Positions 8,881 through 16,581 of a stretch of DNA of 64,000 nucleotides are shown here, piece by piece. The stretch's first letter is position 1. Each line of letters begins with the position of its first letter. Source of the stretch: Streptomyces griseosporeus (GTDB taxonomy: Bacteria; Actinomycetota; Actinomycetes; Streptomycetales; Streptomycetaceae); assembly GCF_014656055.1 (NCBI RefSeq), contig NZ_BNBR01000007.1, forward strand, positions 124,001-188,000, given 5' to 3'. The notes beneath the pieces are model-generated. The model was not told where the DNA came from and did no database searches. It was given only the letters and a program-made list of their open reading frames with translations. The position numbers were made by a program, and so were the translations under genes.

Positions 8881-10541
8881 CCGAGTCCCGGTACGCCGCC
8901 CGGCCCTGGACCGCGTTGCTCACCGAGGCCCAGCGGGCCCCCGTCGACCCCGCCGACTCCCTGGTGCACGCCCTGCGCCGGGCCGTCGCCGAGGCCCCGG
9001 AGCGCCCCTTCCTCGCCTACTTCGACGGCGCGCTGACCTACCGCGAGACCGACGAGCTGAGCGACTCCGTCGCGGGGTACCTCGCCGGGCGCGGCGTCGG
9101 ACGCGGCGACCGGGTCGCCGTACTCCTGCAGAACTCCCCGCACTTCGTCCTCGCCGTGCTCGGCGCCTGGAAGGCGGGCGCGGTCGTCGTCCCCGTCAAA
9201 CCCATGTACAAGTCGGGCGAGGTCGCCCATGTGCTGAAGGACGGCGAGGTCGCTGCGCTGATCTGCTCCGACCGGGCCTGGGAGTCGTATCTGCGCGAGA
9301 CGGCCGAGGGCTCGCCGGTGCGGGTCGTGCTGACCGCCTGCGAGCGGGACTTCCAGAGCGCGGACGACCCGCGCGTGCTGTCCTTCGAACGGCTGCCGCA
9401 GCCGGCCGACGCCGACGACCTGACCGCCGTCGCCCGCGCCGGGCACCAGGCCCCGCAGGACCGCGACCCGGCCCCCGCCGACATCGCCCTGATCAGCTAC
9501 ACCTCGGGCACGAGCGGCACCCCGAAGGGCGCCACCAACACGCACGGCAACATCATGTACAACGCCGAGCGGCAGCGCACCGGGCTCGGCCTGCCCGAGG
9601 CACCCGTCTACTTCGCGCTGGCGCCGCTGTTCCACATCACCGGCATGGTCTGCCAGTTCGGCGCCTGCCTGGACAGCGCGGGCACGCTCGTGCTGGCGTA
9701 CCGCTTCGAGGCGGGCGTCGTGCTCGACGCGTTCGCCGCGCACCGCCCGCACTACACCGTCGGCCCGTCCACCGCGTTCATGGCGCTGGCCGCGCACCCC
9801 TCGTGCACCCGGGACCACTTCGCGTCCTTCACTGTCATCTCCTCCGGCGGCGCCCCGCTGCCGCCCGCGCTGGTGGAGAAGTTCCGGGCGGGCTTCGGAC
9901 CGTACATCCGCAACGGCTACGGCCTCACCGAGTGCACCGCCCCCTGCGCCTCCGTGCCGCCGCACCTTCAGGCCCCGGTCGACCCGGCCTCCGGGACGCT
10001 GGCCGTCGGCGTGCCCGGGCCGGACACCATCGTGCGGATCGTCGACGAGGAGGGCCGTGAGGTGCCCTTCGGCGAGCAGGGCGAGATCGTGGTGCGCGGA
10101 CCGCAGGTCGTCCCCGGCTACTGGCGACGCCCCGACGCCACCGCCGAGACCTTCCCCGGCGGCGAGCTGCGCACCGGCGACATCGGCTTCATGGACGAGC
10201 AGGGCTGGCTGTACGTCGTCGACCGCAAGAAGGACATGATCAACGCGTCCGGCTTCAAGGTGTGGCCGCGCGAGGTCGAGGACGTGCTCTACACCCACCC
10301 GGCGGTGCGCGAGGCGGCCGTCGTCGGGGTCCCCGACGGCTACCGCGGCGAGACCGTGAAGGCCTACATCAGCCTGCGTCCGGGCGCCGAGGCGGACCCC
10401 GGCGACTTCGCGGCGTACTGCAAGGAGAGACTGGCCGCCTACAAATATCCGCGGCAGGTGGAGATCCTGCCCGACTTGCCCAAGACGGCAAGTGGGAAGA
10501 TCCTCCGTCGGGAACTGCGTTCCCGCGTGCGAGACAACTAG
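8877..10541 (+). CDS. AMP-dependent acyl-CoA synthetase/ligase
   Basis: An ANL-superfamily acyl-CoA synthetase that activates a carboxylic acid to acyl-AMP and then to acyl-CoA. The 554-residue protein has the phosphate-binding YTSGTSGTPKG loop (from residue 208), the GYGLTE motif, the hinge RTGDIGF with DRKKDMINASG, and the C-terminal PKTASGKILRRE, where Lys541 is the adenylation lysine. The GTG start at 8877 overlaps the SDR stop by four bases. It shares an operon with the SDR and is followed closely by tetR. Acid substrate unknown; medium- or short-chain hydroxy or keto acids are plausible from context. Confidence 0.93.
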   Translation: MTESRYAARPWTALLTEAQRAPVDPADSLVHALRRAVAEAPERPFLAYFDGALTYRETDELSDSVAGYLAGRGVGRGDRVAVLLQNSPHFVLAVLGAWKAGAVVVPVKPMYKSGEVAHVLKDGEVAALICSDRAWESYLRETAEGSPVRVVLTACERDFQSADDPRVLSFERLPQPADADDLTAVARAGHQAPQDRDPAPADIALISYTSGTSGTPKGATNTHGNIMYNAERQRTGLGLPEAPVYFALAPLFHITGMVCQFGACLDSAGTLVLAYRFEAGVVLDAFAAHRPHYTVGPSTAFMALAAHPSCTRDHFASFTVISSGGAPLPPALVEKFRAGFGPYIRNGYGLTECTAPCASVPPHLQAPVDPASGTLAVGVPGPDTIVRIVDEEGREVPFGEQGEIVVRGPQVVPGYWRRPDATAETFPGGELRTGDIGFMDEQGWLYVVDRKKDMINASGFKVWPREVEDVLYTHPAVREAAVVGVPDGYRGETVKAYISLRPGAEADPGDFAAYCKERLAAYKYPRQVEILPDLPKTASGKILRRELRSRVRDN

Positions 10542-10560
10542 CAGCAGCTCGGAAAGGCAG

Positions 10561-11163
10561 GTGGCGGCAGTGCCCAGGACGACGGACACAGACGGCACAC
10601 CCGTGCCGCAGCGGCTCCTGGCCGCCGCCACCCGGCTCTTCGCGGAGCAGGGCTACGACCGCACCTCGGTGCAGGAGATCGTCGAGGCGGCCGGCGTCAC
10701 CAAGGGGGCGCTGTACCACTACTTCGGCTCCAAGGACGACCTCCTGCACGAGGTGTACGCGCGCGTGCTGCGCGTCCAGCAGGAGCGGCTCGACCACTTC
10801 GCCCGCCTCGACGCGCCCGTGGAGGAGCGGCTGCGCGGCGCCGCGGCGGACGTGGTGGTCACCACCATCGAGAACCTCGACGACGCGTCGATCTTCTTCC
10901 GGTCCATGCACCACCTCAGCCCCGAGAAGAACAAGCAGGTGCGCGCCGAGCGCCGCCGCTACCACGAGCGCTTCCGGGCGCTGATCGAGGAGGGCCAGCA
11001 GGCGGGCGTGTTCTCCAAGGCCACTCCCGCGGACCTCGTCGTCGACTACCACTTCGGCTCGGTCCACCACCTGTCCACCTGGTACCGCCCCGACGGCCCG
11101 CTCAGCCCGCAGGAGGTCGCCGACCACCTGGCCGACCTGCTGCTGCGGGCGCTGCGGCCGTGA
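10561..11163 (+). CDS. TetR family transcriptional regulator
   Basis: A repressor of about 200 residues with a TetR DNA-binding domain: RLFAEQGYDRTSVQEIVEAAG, then TKGALYHYFGSKDDLL, is a textbook helix-turn-helix. The C-terminal ligand domain resembles those of fatty-acid-catabolism regulators. The start is uncertain between GTG 10561 and GTG 10570, since GGAAAGG at 10551-10557 suits the former only loosely. As third gene after the SDR and ligase genes it is the natural candidate to bind the two related palindromes near 8058 and 14510 and to respond to an acyl-CoA. The 3' end overlaps the convergent lysR gene by 62 bp. Confidence 0.9.
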   Translation: MAAVPRTTDTDGTPVPQRLLAAATRLFAEQGYDRTSVQEIVEAAGVTKGALYHYFGSKDDLLHEVYARVLRVQQERLDHFARLDAPVEERLRGAAADVVVTTIENLDDASIFFRSMHHLSPEKNKQVRAERRRYHERFRALIEEGQQAGVFSKATPADLVVDYHFGSVHHLSTWYRPDGPLSPQEVADHLADLLLRALRP

Positions 11164-12022
11164 GGTGACGGGCGAGGGCCGCGGCCGCCGGGTTCCGGGG
11201 CGGCGACCCCCGCCCCGCCAGCACGACCGTGCGGCCCGGCTCCGGCTGCCGTATCCGCACGCACGGCAGCCCGGCCCGCTCGCCGATGGCCCGGGGCACG
11301 AAGGCCACCCCGATCCCGGCCCGCACGAGGTCCACGAGCAGCCCGATCTGGGTGACGTCACAGGTGATACGGCGCTCCAGGCCGCAGTGGGCCGCGAGGC
11401 GCCGGACGGCCGTCTCCAGGCCCGTCCCGGCGCGGAAGTCGACGAACGGCTCGTCGGCGAGGTCCTTGATGAGCGTGCGGCCCGCCTGCTCCAGGGGGTG
11501 CCCCGGCGCGGTGATCAGCACCAGTTCCTCCTGCCAGGAGGCGTGGGCGTGCAGTCCCTCGGGCAGCTCCCGCCCGTCCGGCGCGAGGAAGGCCAGGTCC
11601 AGCTCACCGGCCCGCAGCGCGTCGGTCAGCTCCCCGACGGTCGCGTCCCGCACCGAGACCTGCACGCCCGGGAACTCCTGGTGGAAGCGGGCCAATTCGG
11701 TGGGCAGGTCGACGCAGGTCAGCGTCTGGATCGTGCCGATGGACACCCGGCCCGCGGCCAGCCCCGTCACGGCGGCCACCGCGTGCCGGGCGGCCTCGGC
11801 GTCGGCGAGCAGGGCACGGGCCTGGGGCACCAGCGCCCGGCCGGCCTCCGTGAGCACCACCCGGCGGCCCGTCCGCTCGAACAGATCGGCGCCCAGCTCC
11901 CGTTCGAGGTTGCGCACGGAGGTGCTGAGCGCCGACTGCACGATCAGCTCGGCGCGGGCGGCGGCGGTGAAGCTGCCCTCGGTCACGACCGCCATGAAGT
12001 GGCGGAGCTGACGGATCTCCAT
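11102..12022 (-). CDS. LysR family transcriptional regulator
   Basis: A 306-residue LysR-type regulator. The N-terminal helix-turn-helix (MEIRQLRHFMAVVTEGSFTA, then SALSTSVRNLERELGADLFER) is followed by the periplasmic-binding-protein-like effector domain. The ATG at 12022 matches the usual family start; an earlier in-frame ATG would add seven atypical residues. The C-terminus is Pro/Arg/Gly-rich and extends 62 bp into the tetR gene on the other strand. LysR proteins usually control a divergent gene; here the only divergent frame is a 29-codon one at 12115, so the target is unclear. Confidence 0.9.
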   Translation of the reverse strand: MEIRQLRHFMAVVTEGSFTAAARAELIVQSALSTSVRNLERELGADLFERTGRRVVLTEAGRALVPQARALLADAEAARHAVAAVTGLAAGRVSIGTIQTLTCVDLPTELARFHQEFPGVQVSVRDATVGELTDALRAGELDLAFLAPDGRELPEGLHAHASWQEELVLITAPGHPLEQAGRTLIKDLADEPFVDFRAGTGLETAVRRLAAHCGLERRITCDVTQIGLLVDLVRAGIGVAFVPRAIGERAGLPCVRIRQPEPGRTVVLAGRGSPPRNPAAAALARHLTAAAPAAAGRPGGRRPPAG

Positions 12023-12039
12023 GCATCCATCGTAGTGAT

Positions 12040-12058
12040 CCATCTATCGCAGAGATGG
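12040..12058. promoter_or_regulatory. Candidate LysR operator
   Basis: CCATCT (12040-12045) and AGATGG (12053-12058) form a perfect 6-bp inverted repeat with a 7-nt spacer, 18 bp upstream of the lysR start. A related half-site, CCATCTGTTGG, follows at about 12071. Size and place suit LysR autoregulation. Confidence 0.5.
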
Positions 12059-12114
12059 GAGACAGCGAAACCATCTGTTGGACCGGTGGAGGGCCCGCGG
12101 GCCACGCTGGACGC

Positions 12115-12204
12115 ATGACACGCAGACCCTCTCTCCTCGACCGGTTCCTGTCCTTCCTCCGGGCCCTGGCCCGCGAGGACCACCCCTACTCGGGCGGCTA
12201 CTGA
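12115..12204 (+). CDS. Possible 29-aa small protein divergent from lysR
   Basis: An ATG frame of 29 codons encodes a basic amphipathic N-terminal half (LLDRFLSFLRALA) and a C-terminus ending PYSGGY. It lies directly downstream of the LysR-type palindrome and is the only frame oriented as a LysR target. No good ribosome site precedes it; GGAGG lies about 25 bases upstream. It may be a real microprotein or chance. I know no homologue. Confidence 0.3.
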   Translation: MTRRPSLLDRFLSFLRALAREDHPYSGGY

Positions 12205-12210
12205 CGGCCC

Positions 12211-13428
12211 CTACGGGACGTACTTCTTCAGCTCCCGCCGGGCCAGCGACCGCTGGTGCACCTCGTCCGGGCCGTCCGCGATCATCAGGGTGCGGGCACC
12301 CGCGTACAGCTCGGCCAGCGGGAAGTCCTGGCTGACCCCGCCCGCGCCGTGCAGCTGGATCGCCCGGTCGAGGATGTCGACCACCGCGCGCGGGGTGGCG
12401 ATCTTGATGGCCTGGATCTCGGTGTGGGCGCCCCGGTTGCCCACGGTGTCCATCAGCCAGGCCGTCTTCAGCACCAGCAGCCGCAGCTGCTCGACGGTCA
12501 CCCGGGCGTCCGCGATCCAGTTGTGCACGACACCCTGCTGGGCCAGCGCCTTGCCGAACGCCTCCCGGTCCACGGCCCGGCGGCACATCAGCTCGATCGC
12601 CCGCTCGGCCATGCCGATCAGCCGCATGCAGTGGTGGATCCGGCCGGGCCCGAGCCGGGCCTGGGCGATGGCGAAGCCGCCGCCCTCCTCGCCGATCAGG
12701 TTCGTCACCGGCACGCGCGCGTGGTCGAAGACGATTTCGGCGTGGCCGCCGTGGTAGTGGTCCTCGTAGCCGAAGACCTGCATCGCCCGCTTGATCGTCA
12801 CGCCGGGGGTGTCCCGCGGGACGAGCACCATGGACTGCTGGCGGCGGATGTCGGGCCCGTCCGGGTCCGTCTTGCCCATCACGATGAAGATCTTGCAGTC
12901 CGGGTGCATCGCACCGGAGATGTACCACTTGCGGCCGGTGATGACGTACTCGTCGCCGTCCCGCTCGATGTGCGTGGTGATGTTGGTGGCGTCCGAGGAG
13001 GCCACGTCCGGCTCGGTCATCGCGAACGCCGAGCGGATCTCCCCGGCCAGCAGCGGCTCCAGCCACTGCTTCTTCTGCTGCTCGTCGCCGAACTGGGCCA
13101 GCACCTCCATGTTGCCGGTGTCCGGCGCCGCGCAGTTCGTCACGGTCGGCGCCAGCTGCGGCGAGCGGCCCATGATCTCGGCGAGCGGCGCGTACTGGAG
13201 GTTCGTCAGGCCGGCGCCGTACTCGGCGTCGGGCAGGAAGAGGTTCCACAGGCCCTGTCGGCGGGCCTCGGCCTTCAGCTCCTCCAGCACCGGCGGGTTC
13301 TCCCACGGCGAGGACAGCCCCGCGCGCTGCTCGTGCGCGACGGCCTCGGCAGGGTAGACGTGCTCGTCCATGAAGGCGAGCAGCCTGGCGCGGAGTTCCT
13401 CCGTGCGTGCGTCGAACGCGAAGTCCAT
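12211..13428 (-). CDS. Acyl-CoA dehydrogenase, ACAD10/11-like
   Basis: A 405-residue FAD-dependent acyl-CoA dehydrogenase. It shows FAMTEPDVASSD (flavin binding), GRKWYISGA, and the C-terminal helix with LHGAGGVSQDFPLA. The segments HYHGGHAEI and RLGPGRIHHCMRLIGMAERA are typical of the ACAD10/ACAD11/LvaC branch, which acts on 4-phospho-acyl-CoA in 4-hydroxyacid breakdown, rather than of simple beta-oxidation dehydrogenases. The gene starts two bases after the stop of the phosphotransferase gene on the same strand, so they form an operon. The kinase-plus-ACAD pairing is also a fused protein in mammals. The physiological substrate is inferred, not shown. Confidence 0.9.
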   Translation of the reverse strand: MDFAFDARTEELRARLLAFMDEHVYPAEAVAHEQRAGLSSPWENPPVLEELKAEARRQGLWNLFLPDAEYGAGLTNLQYAPLAEIMGRSPQLAPTVTNCAAPDTGNMEVLAQFGDEQQKKQWLEPLLAGEIRSAFAMTEPDVASSDATNITTHIERDGDEYVITGRKWYISGAMHPDCKIFIVMGKTDPDGPDIRRQQSMVLVPRDTPGVTIKRAMQVFGYEDHYHGGHAEIVFDHARVPVTNLIGEEGGGFAIAQARLGPGRIHHCMRLIGMAERAIELMCRRAVDREAFGKALAQQGVVHNWIADARVTVEQLRLLVLKTAWLMDTVGNRGAHTEIQAIKIATPRAVVDILDRAIQLHGAGGVSQDFPLAELYAGARTLMIADGPDEVHQRSLARRELKKYVP

Positions 13429-13430
13429 GC

Positions 13431-14456
13431 CTACTCACCTTCCTGGAGGGTCGTCAGACCGTGCCGGATGAAGACGGGGACCAGGTCGCCGATGCGGTCG
13501 AAGCCGCGTCCGACCGTCTGGCCCAGCGTGTAGCGGTAGTGGATGCCCTCCAGGATCACGGCGAGCTTGAACCAGGCGAACGCCGTGTACCAGGAGACGG
13601 CCGACACGTCCCGGCCGGAGCGCTCGGCGTACCGGGCGATCAGCTCGGCCGGGGCCGGGTGGCCGGGGGCCTCGGCGGTCGTGGAGACCGGCGAGTCGGG
13701 CATGCCGAGCGGCATGCTGTACATCACCAGCAGGCCGAGGTCGGTTAGCGGGTCGCCCAGCGTCGACATCTCCCAGTCGAGGATCGCCCGGATGCGGTCG
13801 TCGGGACCGATCAGGACGTTGTCGAGCCGGTAGTCGCCGTGCACCACCGCCGGGGCGGGCGAGGCGGGCAGCGCGCGGCCGAGCGCGGCGTGCAGCTCGT
13901 CGATGCCGGCCAGCTCGCGGTTGCGCGAGGCGTCCAGCTGCTTGCCCCAGCGCCGCAGCTGCCGGTCCAGGAACCCCTCCGGGCGGCCGAAGTCGGCCAG
14001 GCCCACCTCGCCGGGGTCGACGGCGTGCAGCTCCACGAGCGTGTCCACGAGCGACAGCACCGCCTGGCGGGTGCGCTCGGGACCGAGCGGGGCGAGCTGG
14101 TCGGCGGTGCGGTACGGGGTGCCCTCGACGAAGTCCATGACGTAGAACGGCGCCCCCAGCACCTCCTCGTCCTCGCACAGCAGCACCGGGGTCGGCACCG
14201 GCACGCTCGTCGGGTGCAGCGCGCTGATCACCCGGTGCTCGCGCCTCATGTCGTGCGCGGTGGCCAGCACATGGCCGAGCGGGGGCCGGCGGACGACCCA
14301 CTTCGAGGTGCCGTCGGTGACCGCGTAGGTGAGGTTCGACCGTCCGCCCTCGATCAGCCGGCCGGTCAGGGCGCCCTGCACCAGGCCGGGCCGCTCACGG
14401 TCGAGCAGGCCGCGCAGCCGGTCGAGATCGAGTCCGGGCGGGTGGTCGGGGCTCAT
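13431..14456 (-). CDS. APH-like phosphotransferase (acyl-CoA hydroxyl kinase candidate)
   Basis: A protein of the aminoglycoside phosphotransferase fold, 341 residues. It has the catalytic loop VHGDYRLDNVLI (His206, Asp208) and the metal-binding ILDWEMSTLGDP. GGRSNLTY near the N-terminus is the nucleotide loop, and VVRRPP supplies the conserved basic ATP-contact segment. Next to an ACAD10/11-like dehydrogenase, this subfamily is better explained as a kinase of 4-hydroxyacyl-CoA (LvaA/ACAD11 N-terminal domain) than as antibiotic resistance. AGGAG precedes the ATG at 14456. A palindrome at 14501-14518 lies in its promoter region and links it to the TetR operon at 8-11 kb. Confidence 0.88.
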   Translation of the reverse strand: MSPDHPPGLDLDRLRGLLDRERPGLVQGALTGRLIEGGRSNLTYAVTDGTSKWVVRRPPLGHVLATAHDMRREHRVISALHPTSVPVPTPVLLCEDEEVLGAPFYVMDFVEGTPYRTADQLAPLGPERTRQAVLSLVDTLVELHAVDPGEVGLADFGRPEGFLDRQLRRWGKQLDASRNRELAGIDELHAALGRALPASPAPAVVHGDYRLDNVLIGPDDRIRAILDWEMSTLGDPLTDLGLLVMYSMPLGMPDSPVSTTAEAPGHPAPAELIARYAERSGRDVSAVSWYTAFAWFKLAVILEGIHYRYTLGQTVGRGFDRIGDLVPVFIRHGLTTLQEGE

Positions 14457-14500
14457 ACAGCGCTCCTGTGAAAGGGGACGGACGGTCGACTCGACTCATC

Positions 14501-14518
14501 ATGCCGACCAGTCGGTAT
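14501..14518. promoter_or_regulatory. Candidate TetR operator, site 2
   Basis: ATGCCGACCAGTCGGTAT is an 18-bp palindrome with 7 of 9 matching pairs, 45 bp upstream of the phosphotransferase gene. Its complement shares ATACCGAC-GGT with the site at 8049-8068. Shared control of the two operons by one TetR is the simplest reading. Confidence 0.55.
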
Positions 14519-14562
14519 GTCGTCCAGTGCGGAGCGCAAAGGTGATCGGGGCCACGATAGGC

Positions 14563-14598
14563 CGACGGCTCCCCGAGGAGTAGAGCGGGGAGCCGTCG
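14563..14598 (-). terminator. Terminator of the histidine-rich gene
   Basis: A perfect 13-bp stem (CGACGGCTCCCCG and its complement) with a 10-nt loop lies just past the stop of the leftward His-rich gene. Confidence 0.7.
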
Positions 14599-14645
14599 TG
14601 ACCGGATTTCGGGTTCGCGCCGGTCGGTCGTCGGGGGGCGGCGGC

Positions 14646-14942
14646 CTAGTGGTCGTCCCAGTGGCCGTCGTGGACGGCGTGCCGGTGACCGTCGTGCAGG
14701 TAGTCGACGTGGTCGCCGTGCAGCACGCTCTCGTGCCCGCAGTCGGGGCCGTGCCGGTGCTCGTGGCCGTCGTGCCGCAGGTGCTCGTCGCGCTCGCACT
14801 CGTCCCAGTGGCCGGCGTGCTCACGGTGCAGGTGGCCGTCGTGCGCGTAGTCGACGTGGCCGTCGTGCGGGACCTCGGTGTGCCCGCAGTCCGGTCCGTG
14901 GGTGTGCGTGTGCGAGGCGTGCTGGTGGTGCTCGGTCGTCAT
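14646..14942 (-). CDS. Histidine-rich protein with duplicated metal-binding repeat
   Basis: A 98-residue protein with about 28 histidines plus Asp, Glu and three Cys. It consists largely of a duplicated block of about 25 residues: HGPDCGHTEVPHDGHVDYAH and, later, HGPDCGHESVLHGDHVDYLH, each followed by DGH-x-H. Such composition suggests storage or buffering of zinc, nickel or copper, or metal delivery. There is no signal peptide or membrane segment. The ATG at 14942 follows AAGGTGAG. It is divergent from the oxidoreductase gene at 15056. I saw no clear Zur or CsoR box upstream. Confidence 0.85.
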   Translation of the reverse strand: MTTEHHQHASHTHTHGPDCGHTEVPHDGHVDYAHDGHLHREHAGHWDECERDEHLRHDGHEHRHGPDCGHESVLHGDHVDYLHDGHRHAVHDGHWDDH

Positions 14943-15055
14943 GGTGCTCACCTTCGGTGCCGCCGGGGGATGCCGACGGACAGGCTGCCACGCGAACGGC
15001 GCATATCCGGGCATCCGGCTTGCGTGGCGTGTGAGTACCCCCGAGGGTCGGAGCC

Positions 15056-15994
15056 ATGAAGGCGATCAGCTACAGCCGGTACGGCGGTCCCGACGTCCTG
15101 GAGTACGGCGAGCTGCCCGAACCCAAGGTCGGACCCGATAGCGTCCTGGTCGAGGTGCGGGCGGCGGCCGTCAACCCCGTCGACTGGAAGTGCCGCGAGG
15201 GCTATCTGGACGGCATGTTCGAAGCGGTCTTCCCGGTCGTCCCCGGCTGGGACGTCTCGGGCGTCGTCGTGCGGCCGGGCGTCGCCGTCACCGAGTTCGC
15301 GGCCGGCGACGAGGTGATCGGGTACGTCCGCGAGGACTTCCTCTCCCGTGGCACCTTCGCCGAGTACGTCGCCGCCCCCGTGCGCACCCTCGCCCGCAAG
15401 CCGCGCACCCTCACCTGGGAGGAGGCGGCCGGACTGCCGCTGGCCGGGCTGACCGCCTACCAGGTGCTCACCAAGGCGCTGCGGGTCAAGCGGGGCGAGA
15501 CCGTCCTGGTGCACGCGGCCGCCGGCGGCGTCGGCTCCCTGGCCGTGCAGATCGCCAGGCACCTCGGCGCCCGCGTCATCGGCACGGCGAGCGAGTCCAA
15601 CCACGACTTCGTACGGCAGCTGGGCGGGGAGCCGGTCGCGTACGGCGCGGGGCTGGTCGAACGGGTGCGCGGACTGGCGCCGGAGGGCGTCGACGCGGCC
15701 TTCGACACGGTCGGCGGGGACGCGCTCCAGGCCTCGGTGACCCTGTTGTCCCCCGAGGGGCGCCTGTCCTCGATCGCCGACCCGGACGTCCTCACCTACG
15801 GCGGCCTGTATTCATGGGTCCGCCCCGACGCGGAGGACCTGCAGCAGCTGTCGGAGCTGGCGGACCAGGGCGTGGTGCGCGTGCACGTCTCGGACACGTT
15901 CCCGCTGGACCGCGCGGCGGACGCGCACCGCCTGAACCAGACGGGCCGGACGCGGGGCAAGATCGTGGTGACGGTGCCACGGGACTCGCTGTAG
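15056..15994 (+). CDS. NADP-dependent quinone-oxidoreductase-like protein (MDR family)
   Basis: A 312-residue member of the zinc-independent medium-chain dehydrogenase/quinone reductase family. The GroES-like N-terminal domain contains AAAVNPVDWKCREG and PGWDVSGVV; the Rossmann part has VLVHAAAGGVGSLAVQIAR. There is no cluster of four Cys for structural zinc. Such enzymes reduce quinones or enones with NADPH. The ATG at 15056 has a GGAG upstream. It appears monocistronic; an intergenic repeat block follows it. Confidence 0.9.
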   Translation: MKAISYSRYGGPDVLEYGELPEPKVGPDSVLVEVRAAAVNPVDWKCREGYLDGMFEAVFPVVPGWDVSGVVVRPGVAVTEFAAGDEVIGYVREDFLSRGTFAEYVAAPVRTLARKPRTLTWEEAAGLPLAGLTAYQVLTKALRVKRGETVLVHAAAGGVGSLAVQIARHLGARVIGTASESNHDFVRQLGGEPVAYGAGLVERVRGLAPEGVDAAFDTVGGDALQASVTLLSPEGRLSSIADPDVLTYGGLYSWVRPDAEDLQQLSELADQGVVRVHVSDTFPLDRAADAHRLNQTGRTRGKIVVTVPRDSL

Positions 15995-16027
15995 CGGACG
16001 GCAGGACGGCCCGCGCGCGGTTCCCGT

Positions 16028-16235
16028 CCAGTGACGCGGCAGGCACGGCCTGCGCGCGGCCTCGTCCGGTAATACGACAGGCGCGGCCTGCGCGCGGCCT
16101 CATCCGGTAATACGGCAGGCGCGGCCCGCCCGGCCGGGCCCCCGCCCCGCACGACCGCGCACGGGAAGGACATCCGCCAGTGAGCGTGGCTGCCGTCCGG
16201 TGACGCGGCAGGCACGGTCCGCGCGCGGCTGCCGT
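16028..16235. repeat. Imperfect 38-nt tandem repeats with internal hairpins
   Basis: Two full 38-nt units are adjacent (16028-16065, 16066-16103), a third begins at 16104 and decays, and another recurs at 16197-16235. Each unit starts CCRGTRAYRC and includes a small stem-loop GCAGGC-NCG-GCCTGC. The block fills the gap between convergent genes and stops at the DUF202 stop codon. It resembles a palindromic intergenic repeat family rather than a CRISPR, because there are no unique spacers between units. Confidence 0.7.
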
Positions 16236-16239
16236 CCGG

Positions 16240-16581
16240 TCACACCACCAGAGCCGTCGCGCACACCGCCAGGGCGACCGTGCACAGCGCCGCCGCGGTG
16301 GCGTGGCGCGGGGCGAGGACCGGCGGCCGGGCGGTGGTGGCGAGGGTGCGGATGCGGTGGTGGGCGACCAGCAGGAAGCCAAGCCACAGCAGGAAGCAGA
16401 CGGCACTGCCGGCGATCCCGGCCGCCGACGCCCCGCCGTGCAGCGCGCTCTTCCCGCCGAGTACCGCGGCCACCGTGCACGCCAGCGTCGTACGCCGCCA
16501 CGCGAGCCGCGTCCGCTCCGGCTGGAGCCCGGGGTCGCGCCCGGCGCCCCCCGCGGATCCGCGCCCCCGGCCGGCGCTCAC
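16240..16581 (-). CDS. DUF202 family membrane protein (second of pair)
   Basis: A 113-residue protein with the DUF202 signature ERTRLAWRRTTLA near residue 18, followed by three predicted membrane helices. The family is found in many bacteria, and some members are linked to stress or vacuolar transport, but no enzyme activity is established. The GTG start at 16581 overlaps the stop of the upstream DUF202 gene by four bases (GTGA), so translation is coupled and the two proteins probably work together. The frame extends open further upstream but without family similarity. Confidence 0.82.
   Translation of the reverse strand: MSAGRGRGSAGGAGRDPGLQPERTRLAWRRTTLACTVAAVLGGKSALHGGASAAGIAGSAVCFLLWLGFLLVAHHRIRTLATTARPPVLAPRHATAAALCTVALAVCATALVV

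Noticed and set aside
13431..14456. Aminoglycoside resistance gene
   Set aside because: The fold is APH-like, but the operon partner is an ACAD10/11-like dehydrogenase and the locus is a catabolic one, so an acyl-CoA kinase is more likely.
15037..15048. CsoR-like copper operator before the oxidoreductase gene
   Set aside because: ACCCCCGAGGGT has a mismatch next to its centre and lacks the flanking TA/TA of known sites; it overlaps the ribosome-site region and is better explained by that.
16028..16235. CRISPR array
   Set aside because: Units are directly adjacent and differ internally; there are no unique spacers and no cas genes.
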